A DNA stretch of 47,290 nt from Chlorogloea sp. CCALA 695 (GTDB taxonomy: Bacteria > Cyanobacteriota > Cyanobacteriia > Cyanobacteriales > Chroococcidiopsidaceae): contig NZ_PVWN01000032.1 in assembly GCF_003003885.1 (NCBI RefSeq), positions 1 through 47,290 on the forward strand, given 5' to 3'. Both the position numbers and the translations under genes were made by a program. Each line of letters starts with the position of its first letter. Position 1 is the stretch's first letter. The notes under the pieces were generated by a model, which had not been told where the DNA came from, did not search any database, and was given only the letters and a program-made list of their open reading frames with translations. Shown in pieces: positions 39,947 through 47,290 of this stretch.

Positions 39947-40420
39947 ATGGAATCAATAATTTCAACTTTCGCCCAACATTTAGATTTACCCCAAGTTCAG
40001 GTAGAAACGTTACTCTCAAAACCGCTAACAGAGTGTCTCAATTCACCTGAACTTAAGCAACAGCTAGACAGCTTAGACATCAATTTACTGAAGGAAACTC
40101 TACCCACAGCAGGAGCCGTCTTAGCCAAAGAACTACCGCCTTTTTACAACTGGCTGAAAAATGAATTGGGGGTTAAGCGTGTTCCCGATAGTCCAGATCA
40201 TACGACAAAATGGGTAATTGGATTCGTCAACAATGAGCAAAGCTTGAGCAATCTAGTTGAGTTACATAAACCCGTTCCACGTCTGGCTTTAGAAACATCT
40301 GTTCCCCGCTTGGTAAGCTTGTTTGATGGAATCGAAGACGCGCACGTTCGCCAACAGTGGCAGAAAGCGATCGCTGCTCTTTGCTTACCTTTAGTTGTCG
40401 CTGCTCGTGAAAGAGATTGA
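39947..40420 (+). CDS. Hypothetical helical protein (157 aa)
   Basis: This 157-residue soluble helical protein starts 14 bp after the cupin gene. Segments include TFAQHLDLPQVQVETLLSKP, FYNWLKNELGVKRVPDS and VRQQWQKAIAALCLPLVVAA. No membrane helix, signal peptide or catalytic motif is evident. The tight spacing suggests an operon with the cupin gene. Confidence 0.65.
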   Translation: MESIISTFAQHLDLPQVQVETLLSKPLTECLNSPELKQQLDSLDINLLKETLPTAGAVLAKELPPFYNWLKNELGVKRVPDSPDHTTKWVIGFVNNEQSLSNLVELHKPVPRLALETSVPRLVSLFDGIEDAHVRQQWQKAIAALCLPLVVAARERD

Positions 40421-40468
40421 GCGATGATCGCAGCCTAATAAAACATTCTAGAGCAGGAGAATTTGACG

Positions 40469-40693
40469 ATGACTCAAACCGTCAATACAACTAGCAATAC
40501 CAAACCTAACACCCAGGCATGGTATCGCCCGACATTTTCCCCAGAACATGGAGTTTATGTAGTGTTGTTGGTTTCTTTCCTAATTGGTGCAGCCGCCGCC
40601 CAAAATTGGACATTGGCAACGACACTAGCTTTAGTGTGTGCTTTTTGTGGTTTTCAAGCAGATAAATCTGTATTTCTTGATACTTTCTATTAG
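40469..40693 (+). pseudogene. YwiC-like membrane protein, 3'-truncated
   Basis: Start ATG 40469 follows AGGAGA by 8 nt. The product begins like YwiC-family proteins (RPTFSPEHGVYVVLLVSFLIGAAAA, then one more helix) but ends after about 74 residues, while family members have several more membrane helices. The last ten residues (DKSVFLDTFY) do not fit the family and mark the break point. It is therefore a truncated gene, followed 90 bp later by the HPP gene. Confidence 0.65.
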
Positions 40694-40779
40694 CTTTTTT
40701 GAAGAATGTCATGATATCCTAACCTTAATCAGGTCTAGACAAAGCAACTCGAAAAGGACGGCTACCGAGCAACTTATTC

Positions 40780-41337
40780 ATGATCAATGTCAAAAAGGTT
40801 TTGTTAAAATGGGAAAGTTATTGGTTTAAAGTCCTGGGTCGATGGAGATCATGCCCATTAGCTTGTCCAGTAGAGAGAACTCCTCATCGGCACGTTTTCT
40901 GGAGTTGGTTCGGGAGTTTTTTGGCGATCACTGCAACTTCCTATCTTGCAATAAAAACGAATTCTCCTCTATTCATGGCTCCCTTTGGTGCAACAAGCGT
41001 CTTGATTTTTGGCGTGCCAGATAGTCCTCTGGCTCAACCTCGAAACGTGATTGGGGGCAATTGCTTAGTGGCTCTGGTCAGTCTAATCATTTTACAACTT
41101 TTGGGTTCTTCGCCTTGGGCAATGGGAGTAGCTGTTTCAAGTGCAATCGCCATTATGCAAATTACTAGAACGTTACATCCGCCTTCAGGAGCCGTCGCTT
41201 TAGTCGTGATGATGACAAAACCAGATTGGCAATTTCTGCTAACACCTGCTTTTGAGGGATCGATGATCTTGGTACTCTGTGCTGTAATCTTCAATAACTT
41301 AGCGGAAGAACGAACCTATCCAAAGCACTGGCTATAG
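40780..41337 (+). CDS. HPP-family integral membrane protein
   Basis: This 185-residue protein has four hydrophobic segments. The family motifs are MAPFGATSVLIF, ...SPLAQPRNVIGGN and RTLHPPSGAVALVV (the HPP motif). HPP proteins in cyanobacteria have been linked to nitrite transport across membranes, but assignment here is by family only. The start is uncertain; ATG 40780 is the first in frame, with a poor ribosome binding site. Confidence 0.88.
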   Translation: MINVKKVLLKWESYWFKVLGRWRSCPLACPVERTPHRHVFWSWFGSFLAITATSYLAIKTNSPLFMAPFGATSVLIFGVPDSPLAQPRNVIGGNCLVALVSLIILQLLGSSPWAMGVAVSSAIAIMQITRTLHPPSGAVALVVMMTKPDWQFLLTPAFEGSMILVLCAVIFNNLAEERTYPKHWL

Positions 41338-41596
41338 CCAAACCTCTCCTGATTTCTATCAGGGCAAGTTCAGACCGTCCTCTTAAAATTCAGTTTGGTT
41401 TAAAACTGGCTGAGACTTCAATAAATGCTGCTCCATACAAACAATAGCTCCTAAAAAAACATCGCGCATGATAGTTCAACACAGTGCTGTATCTTAGCGA
41501 AAGGAGGAGAATTGTGTGCTGTACTGGAGGATGACTTGGGAGCATCTCAGTTTTGCAATAAGTATAAATACTTATGGAGTTAAGGAATCAGGCAAC

Positions 41597-42423
41597 TACA
41601 CTTCTTCGCATATGGTGGAATTGGTGGTAAAAAAACCGAACCCAAGGCAAAAAGTCCGCTCTACTTCGGTCACTTTGCTTACGGAATTGCCGAGGTAGTA
41701 AGGGAACCTTTAACCGATGAATTGCGGTTTGAGATAGTTTATCACCAAATTTATACTCATAATACTGATGGATTAATTGCAGGTAGCTTGCATTGGTCGC
41801 GTTATATGGGCGACCGCTCTTTTGGGTAGCTAGGCTTGCGTCCAGTTGCCGATACCATAGTCGATCTTGATGGATTTACTGGTGATTACGAAACCCAGGA
41901 TGGTGGGATTAGGTTGCCTCTAGACCAATTGATCCATCAACTAGAAATTATGGCTGCTCGCTATCGCATTGGTGATGGTACAGGCGGTACTTTTGTAGGA
42001 CCAGCTAACAACTGTACCCAGGATGCCAATCAAGCTTTATATGCGGCACTGAAGCAAATAGCTAGGTCGATTCGTTCTCACCCAAACGTCGAGGAGTGGA
42101 AACAACAACATCCTGAACAGTTGTACAGATTGGAGCAGCTAGAAAGGCTAGGACTCGATCTCAAACGTCTGCTATTACCTTGGGGAACGGCACGAGTAGA
42201 TTGGAAAGATCGCTCTGAGGTATTAGGTAGCACTTTGGAGGACAATCCACTGCAAAACATAATTCGCAGTTTACTGACTTGGCGCACGATTCTACCTCGT
42301 CTCACCAGCGATGAAGTAATTGAAGCATTTATCAGGCAGGGTGGCTCGGCATGGGTATTGCGAACTAATCAAGTCGGTGGAATAGATCCTGATATTGAAC
42401 CTATTGCACCGATGACACTGTAG
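41597..42423 (+). pseudogene. C-terminal fragment of a cyanobacterial CPBP/Abi-like large protein, with an internal stop
   Basis: In one frame the sequence reads GIRQLHFFAYGGIGG ... AYGIAEVVREPLTDELRFEI ... LHWSRYMGDRSFG. A TAG at 41827-41829 follows, and then the frame resumes with LRPVADTIVDLDGFTGDYET ... GGTFVGPANNCTQDANQALY to 42423. I associate this C-terminal region with long cyanobacterial proteins annotated as CPBP/Abi-type proteases, but the protease part is absent here, so the name is tentative. The missing 5' end and the internal stop make it a pseudogene. The 255 bp before it holds no gene I can support. Confidence 0.75.
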
Positions 42424-42495
42424 TTGAGCAGCTAGTGGTTAAAGTACACTTACTCATTCAACAAGGGGAGAAGCGATAATAACTATAAGCAAAAG

Positions 42496-42918
42496 TTACT
42501 TACAGACGATCTCTAATGAACTCGGTTCTTCGCTGATTTTGGGCTGCTGCGTGTTGGAATTATAGGTTACAAAAGTGCCTTTAAAATTTTCTTCCTTATA
42601 AACTTTAACAGTTGCCGCCGAGCCTACCTTAAGGCTATCAGCTTCATCTCCCCAATCTTTATTATTTGCACCAGGAAGATTGCGTAAATTGCTATACCGA
42701 CCCGCACCTTTGATAACAATATTGCTATCGGTAAAGTTTTTACCATCCCAAAGATGCACTGAACAAGGGTTGTTGGTTTTTGTTGTGTTTTGTACTAGGA
42801 CGGCTCCCAATGTATTCGTTGTTGCGCTTGCTGTCAGTGCTGGTTGACACGCTGTCATTATAGGAAGGGTCAAAACTGTGGCAGCCAATCCTGAAAATAT
42901 TACACGACAATTTTTCAT
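42496..42918 (-). CDS. Beta/gamma-crystallin-like secreted lipoprotein
   Basis: This 140-residue protein begins with a lipoprotein signal (FSGLAATVLTLPIMTAC, cysteine at 24). The mature part fits a beta/gamma-crystallin domain: CSVHLWDGKNFTDSNIVIKG, GRYSNLRNLPGANNKDWGDE, ADSLKVG and VKVYKEENFKGTFVTY. Such domains often bind calcium through the loops between strands. GAGGAGGAAA lies just upstream of the ATG at 42918, a very strong ribosome binding site. It would be anchored in an envelope membrane, role unknown. Confidence 0.82.
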   Translation of the reverse strand: MKNCRVIFSGLAATVLTLPIMTACQPALTASATTNTLGAVLVQNTTKTNNPCSVHLWDGKNFTDSNIVIKGAGRYSNLRNLPGANNKDWGDEADSLKVGSAATVKVYKEENFKGTFVTYNSNTQQPKISEEPSSLEIVCK

Positions 42919-43110
42919 TTGCTTTCCTCCTCAAGTTAATTCCTACAAGGCTTAGTTTCCTTGTTATTTTGCACAATTTAAACTTTTGCTTCTTTATCTG
43001 TTCATCTATCCATGGCTATAACTTACTTTAAACAAAATGCCAAACATCTATACTACCTTATTTGCATACTACGTTTAGATGTGCTTGTTCTGTACTTGCT
43101 ATTGATCTAA

Positions 43111-43395
43111 TCAGTTAAGCAGCCCAAGTGAGGTAGCGCTGCCTACAAGGTGAGCGCCAATTAGATTGACGTTTGCCAAAACTACAAAAAGGTCTAGGGA
43201 ACGAATAACATTTTCAGGTCTATAGACGGCAACTCCTTGAGGAAAAGCTAGAACTTTCGATAGCACCGCAATAACAGTTACTTCAGATGCTAAAAAAGCT
43301 AACACTAGCCCGATCAAACTGGCGATTAAGCCAGTTCGTAATATTTGAATTACGTCTTCTTTCTTTGAATGTAATTTACGACTAGATGACTGTTG
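43111..43395 (-). pseudogene. C-terminal remnant of a DUF3611-like membrane protein
   Basis: On the minus strand the frame runs from 43395 to the stop at 43111, with ILRTGLIASLIGLVLAFLAS, AFPQGVAVYRPENVIRSLDL and FVVLANVNLIGAHLVGSATS. This matches the end of cyanobacterial/plastid DUF3611 (Tic21-like) membrane proteins of about 200 residues. The N-terminal half is missing, and the only starts are internal TTG codons. Confidence 0.65.
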
Positions 43396-43670
43396 TTAAT
43401 CATAGTTTTTAAATAAAACAGCTACTTGGAAATAAAAATTACCGCTTCGACTCCAACCTCGCGATCGCTACCCCAGGATAGTACACCCCTAAAATCTGGC
43501 GATAATCATACCCCTGGTTCGCATAAGCATAAGCTCCCGTTTGGCTCATTCCCGCTCCTTTGTGCGCCCTATCGACAATTTCCTGCGTTGCCGCATAAAG
43601 CGATTCAACTACCCCACCCTGAGAACTAAGGATTTCCCCGGCTGTCTCGCTAACCGCCTGATGAGTAGTA

Positions 43671-44860
43671 AGCTAATCGGCATTTAAGCTGCATAATAGA
43701 AAGGTAAAATAACTGAAAAGTAATTATGCCACTACCAGCCAAAAACTTTTTAACACCAGAGCAAGTCATTGGGTTACAGAAAGCTCTTAAAGAGAGCGAA
43801 CTAGCGCACGTTAGAGAAAGAATTTTAATTATTTTACTTCAAAACGATGGCAGAACACAAAAAGAAATTTCTAGATTTTTGGGTTGTTCGCCTAGAACAG
43901 TGGCTTATTGGTGTATGCATGGAGACCCAGACAATTTGGAAAGCTTACATAACAAACGAGAGTATGAACATTACCGAAAAGCTACTTCTGAGTATATTGA
44001 ACTACTATTAAAAACTGTCGAGCAATCACCATCAGATTTAGGTTATGAATTTGGTCGATGGACGGCAGAGAGATTAGCTACATACTTAACTATGGCAACT
44101 GGGCTTAAGTTAAGTAGTTCTCAAGTTAGGAGGATATTAAAGCGAAAAAAGTATAGTTATACTTGGGCGAAATATGACCTAAGCTCCAAACAAGATCCAA
44201 TAGAGAGAGCTTTGTTTCGACAAAGACTTAGTGACTACTTAGTAATAGCAAGAGATTATCCAGAACTATTGCAGGTATGGTTTTGGGATGAGAGTGGCTT
44301 TAGTTTACGTGTGATTCGTCGAAAAAATTGGGGTAAGAAAGGACAACGTAAAAGTATTACGGGGCAACGCTGCCGTGGTCGAATAAATGTAATGGGAGCA
44401 ATTCGAGAATCAGACCGTAAGCGAGTATGTTTTTTTATTAAAAAAGGTAATGCAGATATCTTTCTGGAGCAACTGCAACAATTTAATGAATTAATTAAAC
44501 AAGAGTGGGTAAACAAAGGAAATCGCTCGGAGGATTTTCAGGCACATGGACCTAGGATTATTTTAATTCTAGACAATGCTAGTTTTCATAAACGCCAAGA
44601 TATTTTGAGTCAATTATCCAAACAACTGACTAACTTTCGCTTAGACTTTTTGCCAGCTTATAGCCCTGACTACAACATTATTGAATTAGTTTGGCATTCG
44701 TGTAAGGAATACATTGCTCATCGTCTATTTCAATCAGTAGATGAATTGAAGTTACTACTGGATAGGCTGCTAAACCAAGGCGAGTTAGTGATTAAGTGGC
44801 ATCGCCAAATCAAGAATAAAGGGAATAATCATCATATTGCAGCTTAAATGCTTATTAGCT
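43671..44860 (+). mobile_element. IS630-family insertion sequence, copy 2 (1190 bp)
   Basis: The ends match copy 1 (AGCTAATCGGCATTTAAG left; AGCTAATAAGCATTTAAG right, reverse complement), and a TA duplication flanks them (43669-43670 and 44861-44862). The SpoIID-like frame is restored across one TA, which fixes the boundaries. Confidence 0.93.
43726..44847 (+). CDS. IS630-family transposase, copy 2
   Basis: This is a 373-residue transposase with the same domains as the copy at 26408: N-terminal helix-turn-helix ([20 protein letters not shown]) and a catalytic core with [24 protein letters not shown] and [16 protein letters not shown]. The frame is intact. Differences from copy 1 are scattered (for example VEQSPSDL against VERTPSDL), so the two were not produced by a very recent copying event. 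Confidence 0.95.
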   Translation: MPLPAKNFLTPEQVIGLQKALKESELAHVRERILIILLQNDGRTQKEISRFLGCSPRTVAYWCMHGDPDNLESLHNKREYEHYRKATSEYIELLLKTVEQSPSDLGYEFGRWTAERLATYLTMATGLKLSSSQVRRILKRKKYSYTWAKYDLSSKQDPIERALFRQRLSDYLVIARDYPELLQVWFWDESGFSLRVIRRKNWGKKGQRKSITGQRCRGRINVMGAIRESDRKRVCFFIKKGNADIFLEQLQQFNELIKQEWVNKGNRSEDFQAHGPRIILILDNASFHKRQDILSQLSKQLTNFRLDFLPAYSPDYNIIELVWHSCKEYIAHRLFQSVDELKLLLDRLLNQGELVIKWHRQIKNKGNNHHIAA

Positions 44861-45348
44861 TATTGTATTCAGTGGCAATTCCTTTGTATGCCTGGTGTCT
44901 TTCCCCGGAAGTTACGTCAAACCACCCGTTAGCTGGGCGAAAAGTATGTACAAGAGCATAAGAACGCGCTGCTACAGCTTGGGCTTTCAGTGCCTCCATC
45001 GGTGCGGCGGCGGACATTTCGCTACCCACAACCGATAGGAGGTACTGCTTTAAATCCACGTAATTAACCGCGAGTAACTTATTTCCCTGGGCTATCAGGA
45101 GTAACTTGCCTCTGTACCAGCTATTGCCGACGAATACCACTCCACCATCAGTTGGCTCAATCCATAGAAGCGAAGGTATCTGCCAATTCTGAAAAAGGAT
45201 AGTCGAATTACTGGCGCTGACTTGGAATGATTGACCAGGTGAAAGCGGCTCTAGACTTTGCCTGTTGCCGTCGATAATGTTTGCCTCTGTTGAGGATGCG
45301 AAGCCCTGCGTGCGCGCTTGCGCTATCGCAATACTACTAACGTTTTGT

Positions 45349-45373
45349 GCGATTGCTTCCAGCACTGCCGTAG
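45349..45373. repeat. 25-bp insertion with palindromic edges inside the SpoIID-like gene
   Basis: GCGATTGC (45349-45356) and GCAATCGC (45374-45381) are inverted copies around TTCCAGCACTGCCGTAG. Deleting 45349-45373 restores the reading frame (VAIAQNVSS). The size and palindromic edges resemble the small dispersed repeats of 21-27 bp known from Nostoc-type cyanobacteria, but whether other copies exist cannot be tested here. Confidence 0.5.
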
Positions 45374-45685
45374 GCAATCGCAACCCTAATCTCAATAGCT
45401 GGAGCAGTGTAGTGGCGTGAATTTGCTTTTTTGTTCGAGCTTTGGACTTTAGCTTTTGGTGGATGCTTTTGTACGATTACTTTTTGAGGCTGCTTTTTCG
45501 CTGAGGTTGGCGGATGGGGAGCATTAGTTGCAGGGGCGACTGGAGTAGTCGGCGGCAGTAGGTTGAGTGGTGGCAGAGGTTTCTGAGTGTCAACCGTTGT
45601 GGTAGAAAATGGTTGCCCTGAAGACATTATTTGAAACGTTAAGGGAATAACCACCGCAGGCAAAAACAAAACTATTTTTCGCATT

Positions 45686-46312
45686 CTAAAACCTGGGGGA
45701 ATCCACTAGCATTGCCGCATACTCAGTATCAAGCATATCAATATGCTCAATATAAATATCACCGTTGTCAAGTGGTAGTAAATCGTTGTCTGGCATCATC
45801 TCCAAGTCCTCAACGTAAACCCTTCTGTAGTCAACTGGTAGCCTAATTGCATTAGCGTAACCTTCAGCTAGTTCCTCATTTTCCAGTGTTAAGCAGACCA
45901 CTAGCGTTCCTTGAGGATAATCGTGACCAATCCCTGCAATAGTATACGGCAGCTTTATGGCAACAGCATAACCATAGTTGCTTGCTGACTCACGTGCAGT
46001 TTTAACAATTAGTTGAGGCGGAAACCACGTACTACCCCTACGGTAAATGTATGGCAAATCTTGCCCTTTTGAAAAACCCAAGCCGCGTTTTGTGACGACA
46101 AATTGGTTTAGTTCGCAGCGCGTATCGTCTATGCTCCGAAAACCATGAACCGTGCAGTAATATACTTCACCTGGTTCGCAGTCTTCTTGGGCTTCTAAAA
46201 ATATATCTAAGTTTTCAGACTTGGCTATTTCTGCTATTTTTTGAACGTCCATTGCTTGCCAGTCAACCGCGAAGTATGACAGAAATATCTGGAAGGCTTG
46301 GTGCAGATTCAT
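45686..46312 (-). CDS. Plasmid hypothetical protein (208 aa)
   Basis: This 208-residue acidic protein has no membrane segment or known motif. Features are FQIFLSYFAVDWQAMDV, a middle beta-rich part (VYYCTVHGFRSIDDTRCELN, FVVTKRGLGFSKGQDLPYIY), and an acidic end (DLEMMPDNDLLPLDNGDIY). It lies between the SpoIID-like pseudogene (1 bp away) and the 46387 gene, all on the minus strand behind one promoter, so it was probably co-transcribed with both. Confidence 0.65.
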   Translation of the reverse strand: MNLHQAFQIFLSYFAVDWQAMDVQKIAEIAKSENLDIFLEAQEDCEPGEVYYCTVHGFRSIDDTRCELNQFVVTKRGLGFSKGQDLPYIYRRGSTWFPPQLIVKTARESASNYGYAVAIKLPYTIAGIGHDYPQGTLVVCLTLENEELAEGYANAIRLPVDYRRVYVEDLEMMPDNDLLPLDNGDIYIEHIDMLDTEYAAMLVDSPRF

Positions 46313-46386
46313 AATTTATAGTTTTGGTAAAAAGGTTACTTGAAAAAGAGGGATGTTACTTTAGCAGCATCCCTACTAAAAAATAT

Positions 46387-46971
46387 TTAACTAGCGAGTA
46401 ATTCTTGCCTTACTGCTTCAACAATCTCTGCTTTTGCTTGCTGTAATTTAACCTTTATTTGGCTAACTAAGAAAGCAAGCTTCTGGTCGCGCCCATTGAC
46501 TTTCTGGGCAATACCCAGTGCTTTCGCTATCTTTCTAGCCTGTCGCAACTTTAGCTCATTTAAGTCAATCCCTCTCAACAAATCCTCAAGTTCAGGATTA
46601 GAAACATCGATGGTTTTAGCTGGAGGTAGCAATCGTAAATGCTTTGGTTCTTTCTGAGCCACCAAGATGTTGGATACTATTTCTGCTTTGTCTTCCCTCT
46701 TGAAAAACTCTGGGGACGGAAACCGCAACTGTAAAGGGTTTTCCGCTACTGGCAGTAACCAAGGGTCGGGCAGTTGACCTAATTCTTGTTGTTTTACCGC
46801 TAGAGGCAATTGACCGCTTGGCTCTTGAGGGTTAGTTAAGGGGAAGTCTAAAGCGATGGAAACTTGTTTGTAGGCGATAACTAATCTTGTGCCGAAATCT
46901 ATTGATGCGATGGTTATGAAGCCTAATGCGATCGCGTTAAACAGAAACGTCAGTAGTTCTTGTGTAGACAT
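46387..46971 (-). CDS. Plasmid membrane-anchored protein with a SAP-like C-terminal domain
   Basis: This 194-residue protein has an N-terminal membrane helix (LLTFLFNAIALGFITIASI) and a proline-rich middle. The C-terminal helical unit (DLNELKLRQARKIAKALGIA, then KLAFLVSQIKVKLQQAKAEI) is spaced like a SAP/HeH DNA-binding motif. A membrane-anchored DNA-binding protein would suit plasmid transfer or partition, but that is inference. It is the first gene after the promoter at 47101-47129. Confidence 0.6.
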   Translation of the reverse strand: MSTQELLTFLFNAIALGFITIASIDFGTRLVIAYKQVSIALDFPLTNPQEPSGQLPLAVKQQELGQLPDPWLLPVAENPLQLRFPSPEFFKREDKAEIVSNILVAQKEPKHLRLLPPAKTIDVSNPELEDLLRGIDLNELKLRQARKIAKALGIAQKVNGRDQKLAFLVSQIKVKLQQAKAEIVEAVRQELLAS

Positions 46972-47089
46972 GATAAAAATCCTTTTGTTTAGTTCGGCGT
47001 GTAGAGAGTGCCAAGTTTTTGATGTCGTATCTTTCCTGCGTTAGTAGTTCTAAAGATTGCTGCCATTGAGCTATTAAAACTTTAAAACT

Positions 47090-47132
47090 TGCTTGACTTA
47101 ATAATATAATAAATCAAGCTATAAGTCAAGCA
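47090..47132 (-). promoter_or_regulatory. Sigma70-type promoter inside an inverted-repeat operator for the minus-strand genes
   Basis: On the minus strand, TTGACT (47129-47124) is followed after exactly 17 bp by TATTAT (47106-47101). An 11-bp perfect inverted repeat, TGCTTGACTTA (47090-47100) and TAAGTCAAGCA (47122-47132), covers the -35 box and the start-site side. A related half-site, AGCTTGATTTA, lies in the spacer. Binding of a repressor here would block transcription of the genes from 46971 leftward. The leader would be about 115 nt. The rest of the 46972-47290 interval shows nothing else I can identify. Confidence 0.6.
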
Positions 47133-47290
47133 TTTTACTATTAATAATTACATACAAAACACTTGTTAATAACTAAAGACAGACCTCAGTTTACTTGTCT
47201 AACCGTTAAGTTCAATCTCCCGCCATCCTTTAGCAAATTGCTAGTATTGGGGACAGTCCCCTTGAAAGCGTGGAAAAAGTTTCGACTTTC

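Larger units (their letters stand above)
43439..45684 (-). pseudogene. SpoIID/LytB-like secreted protein, broken by a frameshift and an IS630 element
   Basis: The gene starts at ATG 45684 with a signal peptide (IVLFLPAVVIPLTFQIM) and a proline/lysine-rich linker, reaching IEIRVAIA. A 25-bp insertion (45349-45373) shifts the frame. The next frame continues QNVSSIAIAQARTQGF, then VNYVDLKQYLLSVVGSEM, EALKAQAVAARSYAL and SGERHQAYKGI, the SpoIID core. An IS630 element then interrupts it. After the IS, the end reads GGVVESLYAATQEIVDRA, HKGAGMSQTGAYAYANQGYD and YRQILGVYYPG, to a stop at 43439. SpoIID-type enzymes act on peptidoglycan. Removing both insertions would restore one frame. Confidence 0.88.

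Noticed and set aside
1-47290. CRISPR array, tRNA, rRNA or riboswitch
   Set aside because: No regularly spaced repeats with unique spacers, no cloverleaf or rRNA-like sequence, and no known riboswitch core were noticed on either strand.

Overview
This window looks like a stretch of a large cyanobacterial plasmid or conjugative element. The evidence is scattered HIP1-type palindromes (GCGATCGC), cyanobacterial families (DUF4079, a DUF3611-like remnant, the CPBP/Abi-like C-terminal region), a MobF relaxase at the left edge, and a parM/parR-type partition pair. Nothing resembles a chromosomal core operon, and I see no tRNA, rRNA or CRISPR array. The host cannot be named to genus from the sequence alone.

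Left part (1-6740), plasmid housekeeping. On the minus strand, a TrwC-like relaxase runs off the edge, preceded by a partial relaxase copy whose stop overlaps the relaxase start. A non-coding stretch follows with three tight hairpins (possible oriT) and an array of TTACCTTA repeats (possible centromere or iterons). Next come parM-like and parR-like genes, a DNA-binding-like protein, two paralogues sharing a repeated domain, a small membrane protein apparently reached from the second paralogue by a -1 frameshift signal, and a membrane-anchored Mrr-like nuclease.

Accessory part (6740-12050). This holds a VapBC-type toxin-antitoxin pair and a protein that reads as a double-stranded-RNA-binding domain followed by a degenerate RNase III-like domain. 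Around them lie three decayed copies of the membrane-protein/Mrr module, one cut by an IS5-family element with a clean TA duplication, and several unrecognised plasmid genes.

Defence-like island (12292-17846). Two very AT-rich genes overlap by 4 bp: a 1147-residue SF2 helicase with a C-terminal PD-(D/E)xK-like nuclease domain, and a 704-residue protein of no family I recognise. This is the best candidate for an undescribed system.

Giant gene region (18113-25879). One ORF of about 2500 codons joins an adenine methyltransferase to a strawberry-notch-type helicase, an arrangement recalling phage P1 DarB. Inside the linker, in another frame, is a 176-codon ORF with a strong Shine-Dalgarno sequence. 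It ends 5 bp before an in-frame ATG for the helicase half.

Tail-repeat region (25880-32270). The 3' end of the giant gene and its convergent neighbour occur three times. Unrelated cargo lies between the copies: an alpha/beta hydrolase split by an IS630 element, then a methyltransferase and a saccharopine-dehydrogenase-like enzyme.

Right part (32300-47290). Duplicated tiny genes and a zinc-ribbon peptide precede a plus-strand set of membrane and stress-type genes: DUF4079, a second saccharopine-dehydrogenase-like protein, rhodanese, TerC, a hybrid histidine kinase, cupin, a truncated YwiC-like protein and an HPP protein. Then come remnants (CPBP-like, DUF3611-like), a beta/gamma-crystallin-like lipoprotein, a SpoIID-like gene broken by a second IS630 copy and by a 25-bp insertion, and two minus-strand plasmid genes behind a promoter with an inverted-repeat operator.
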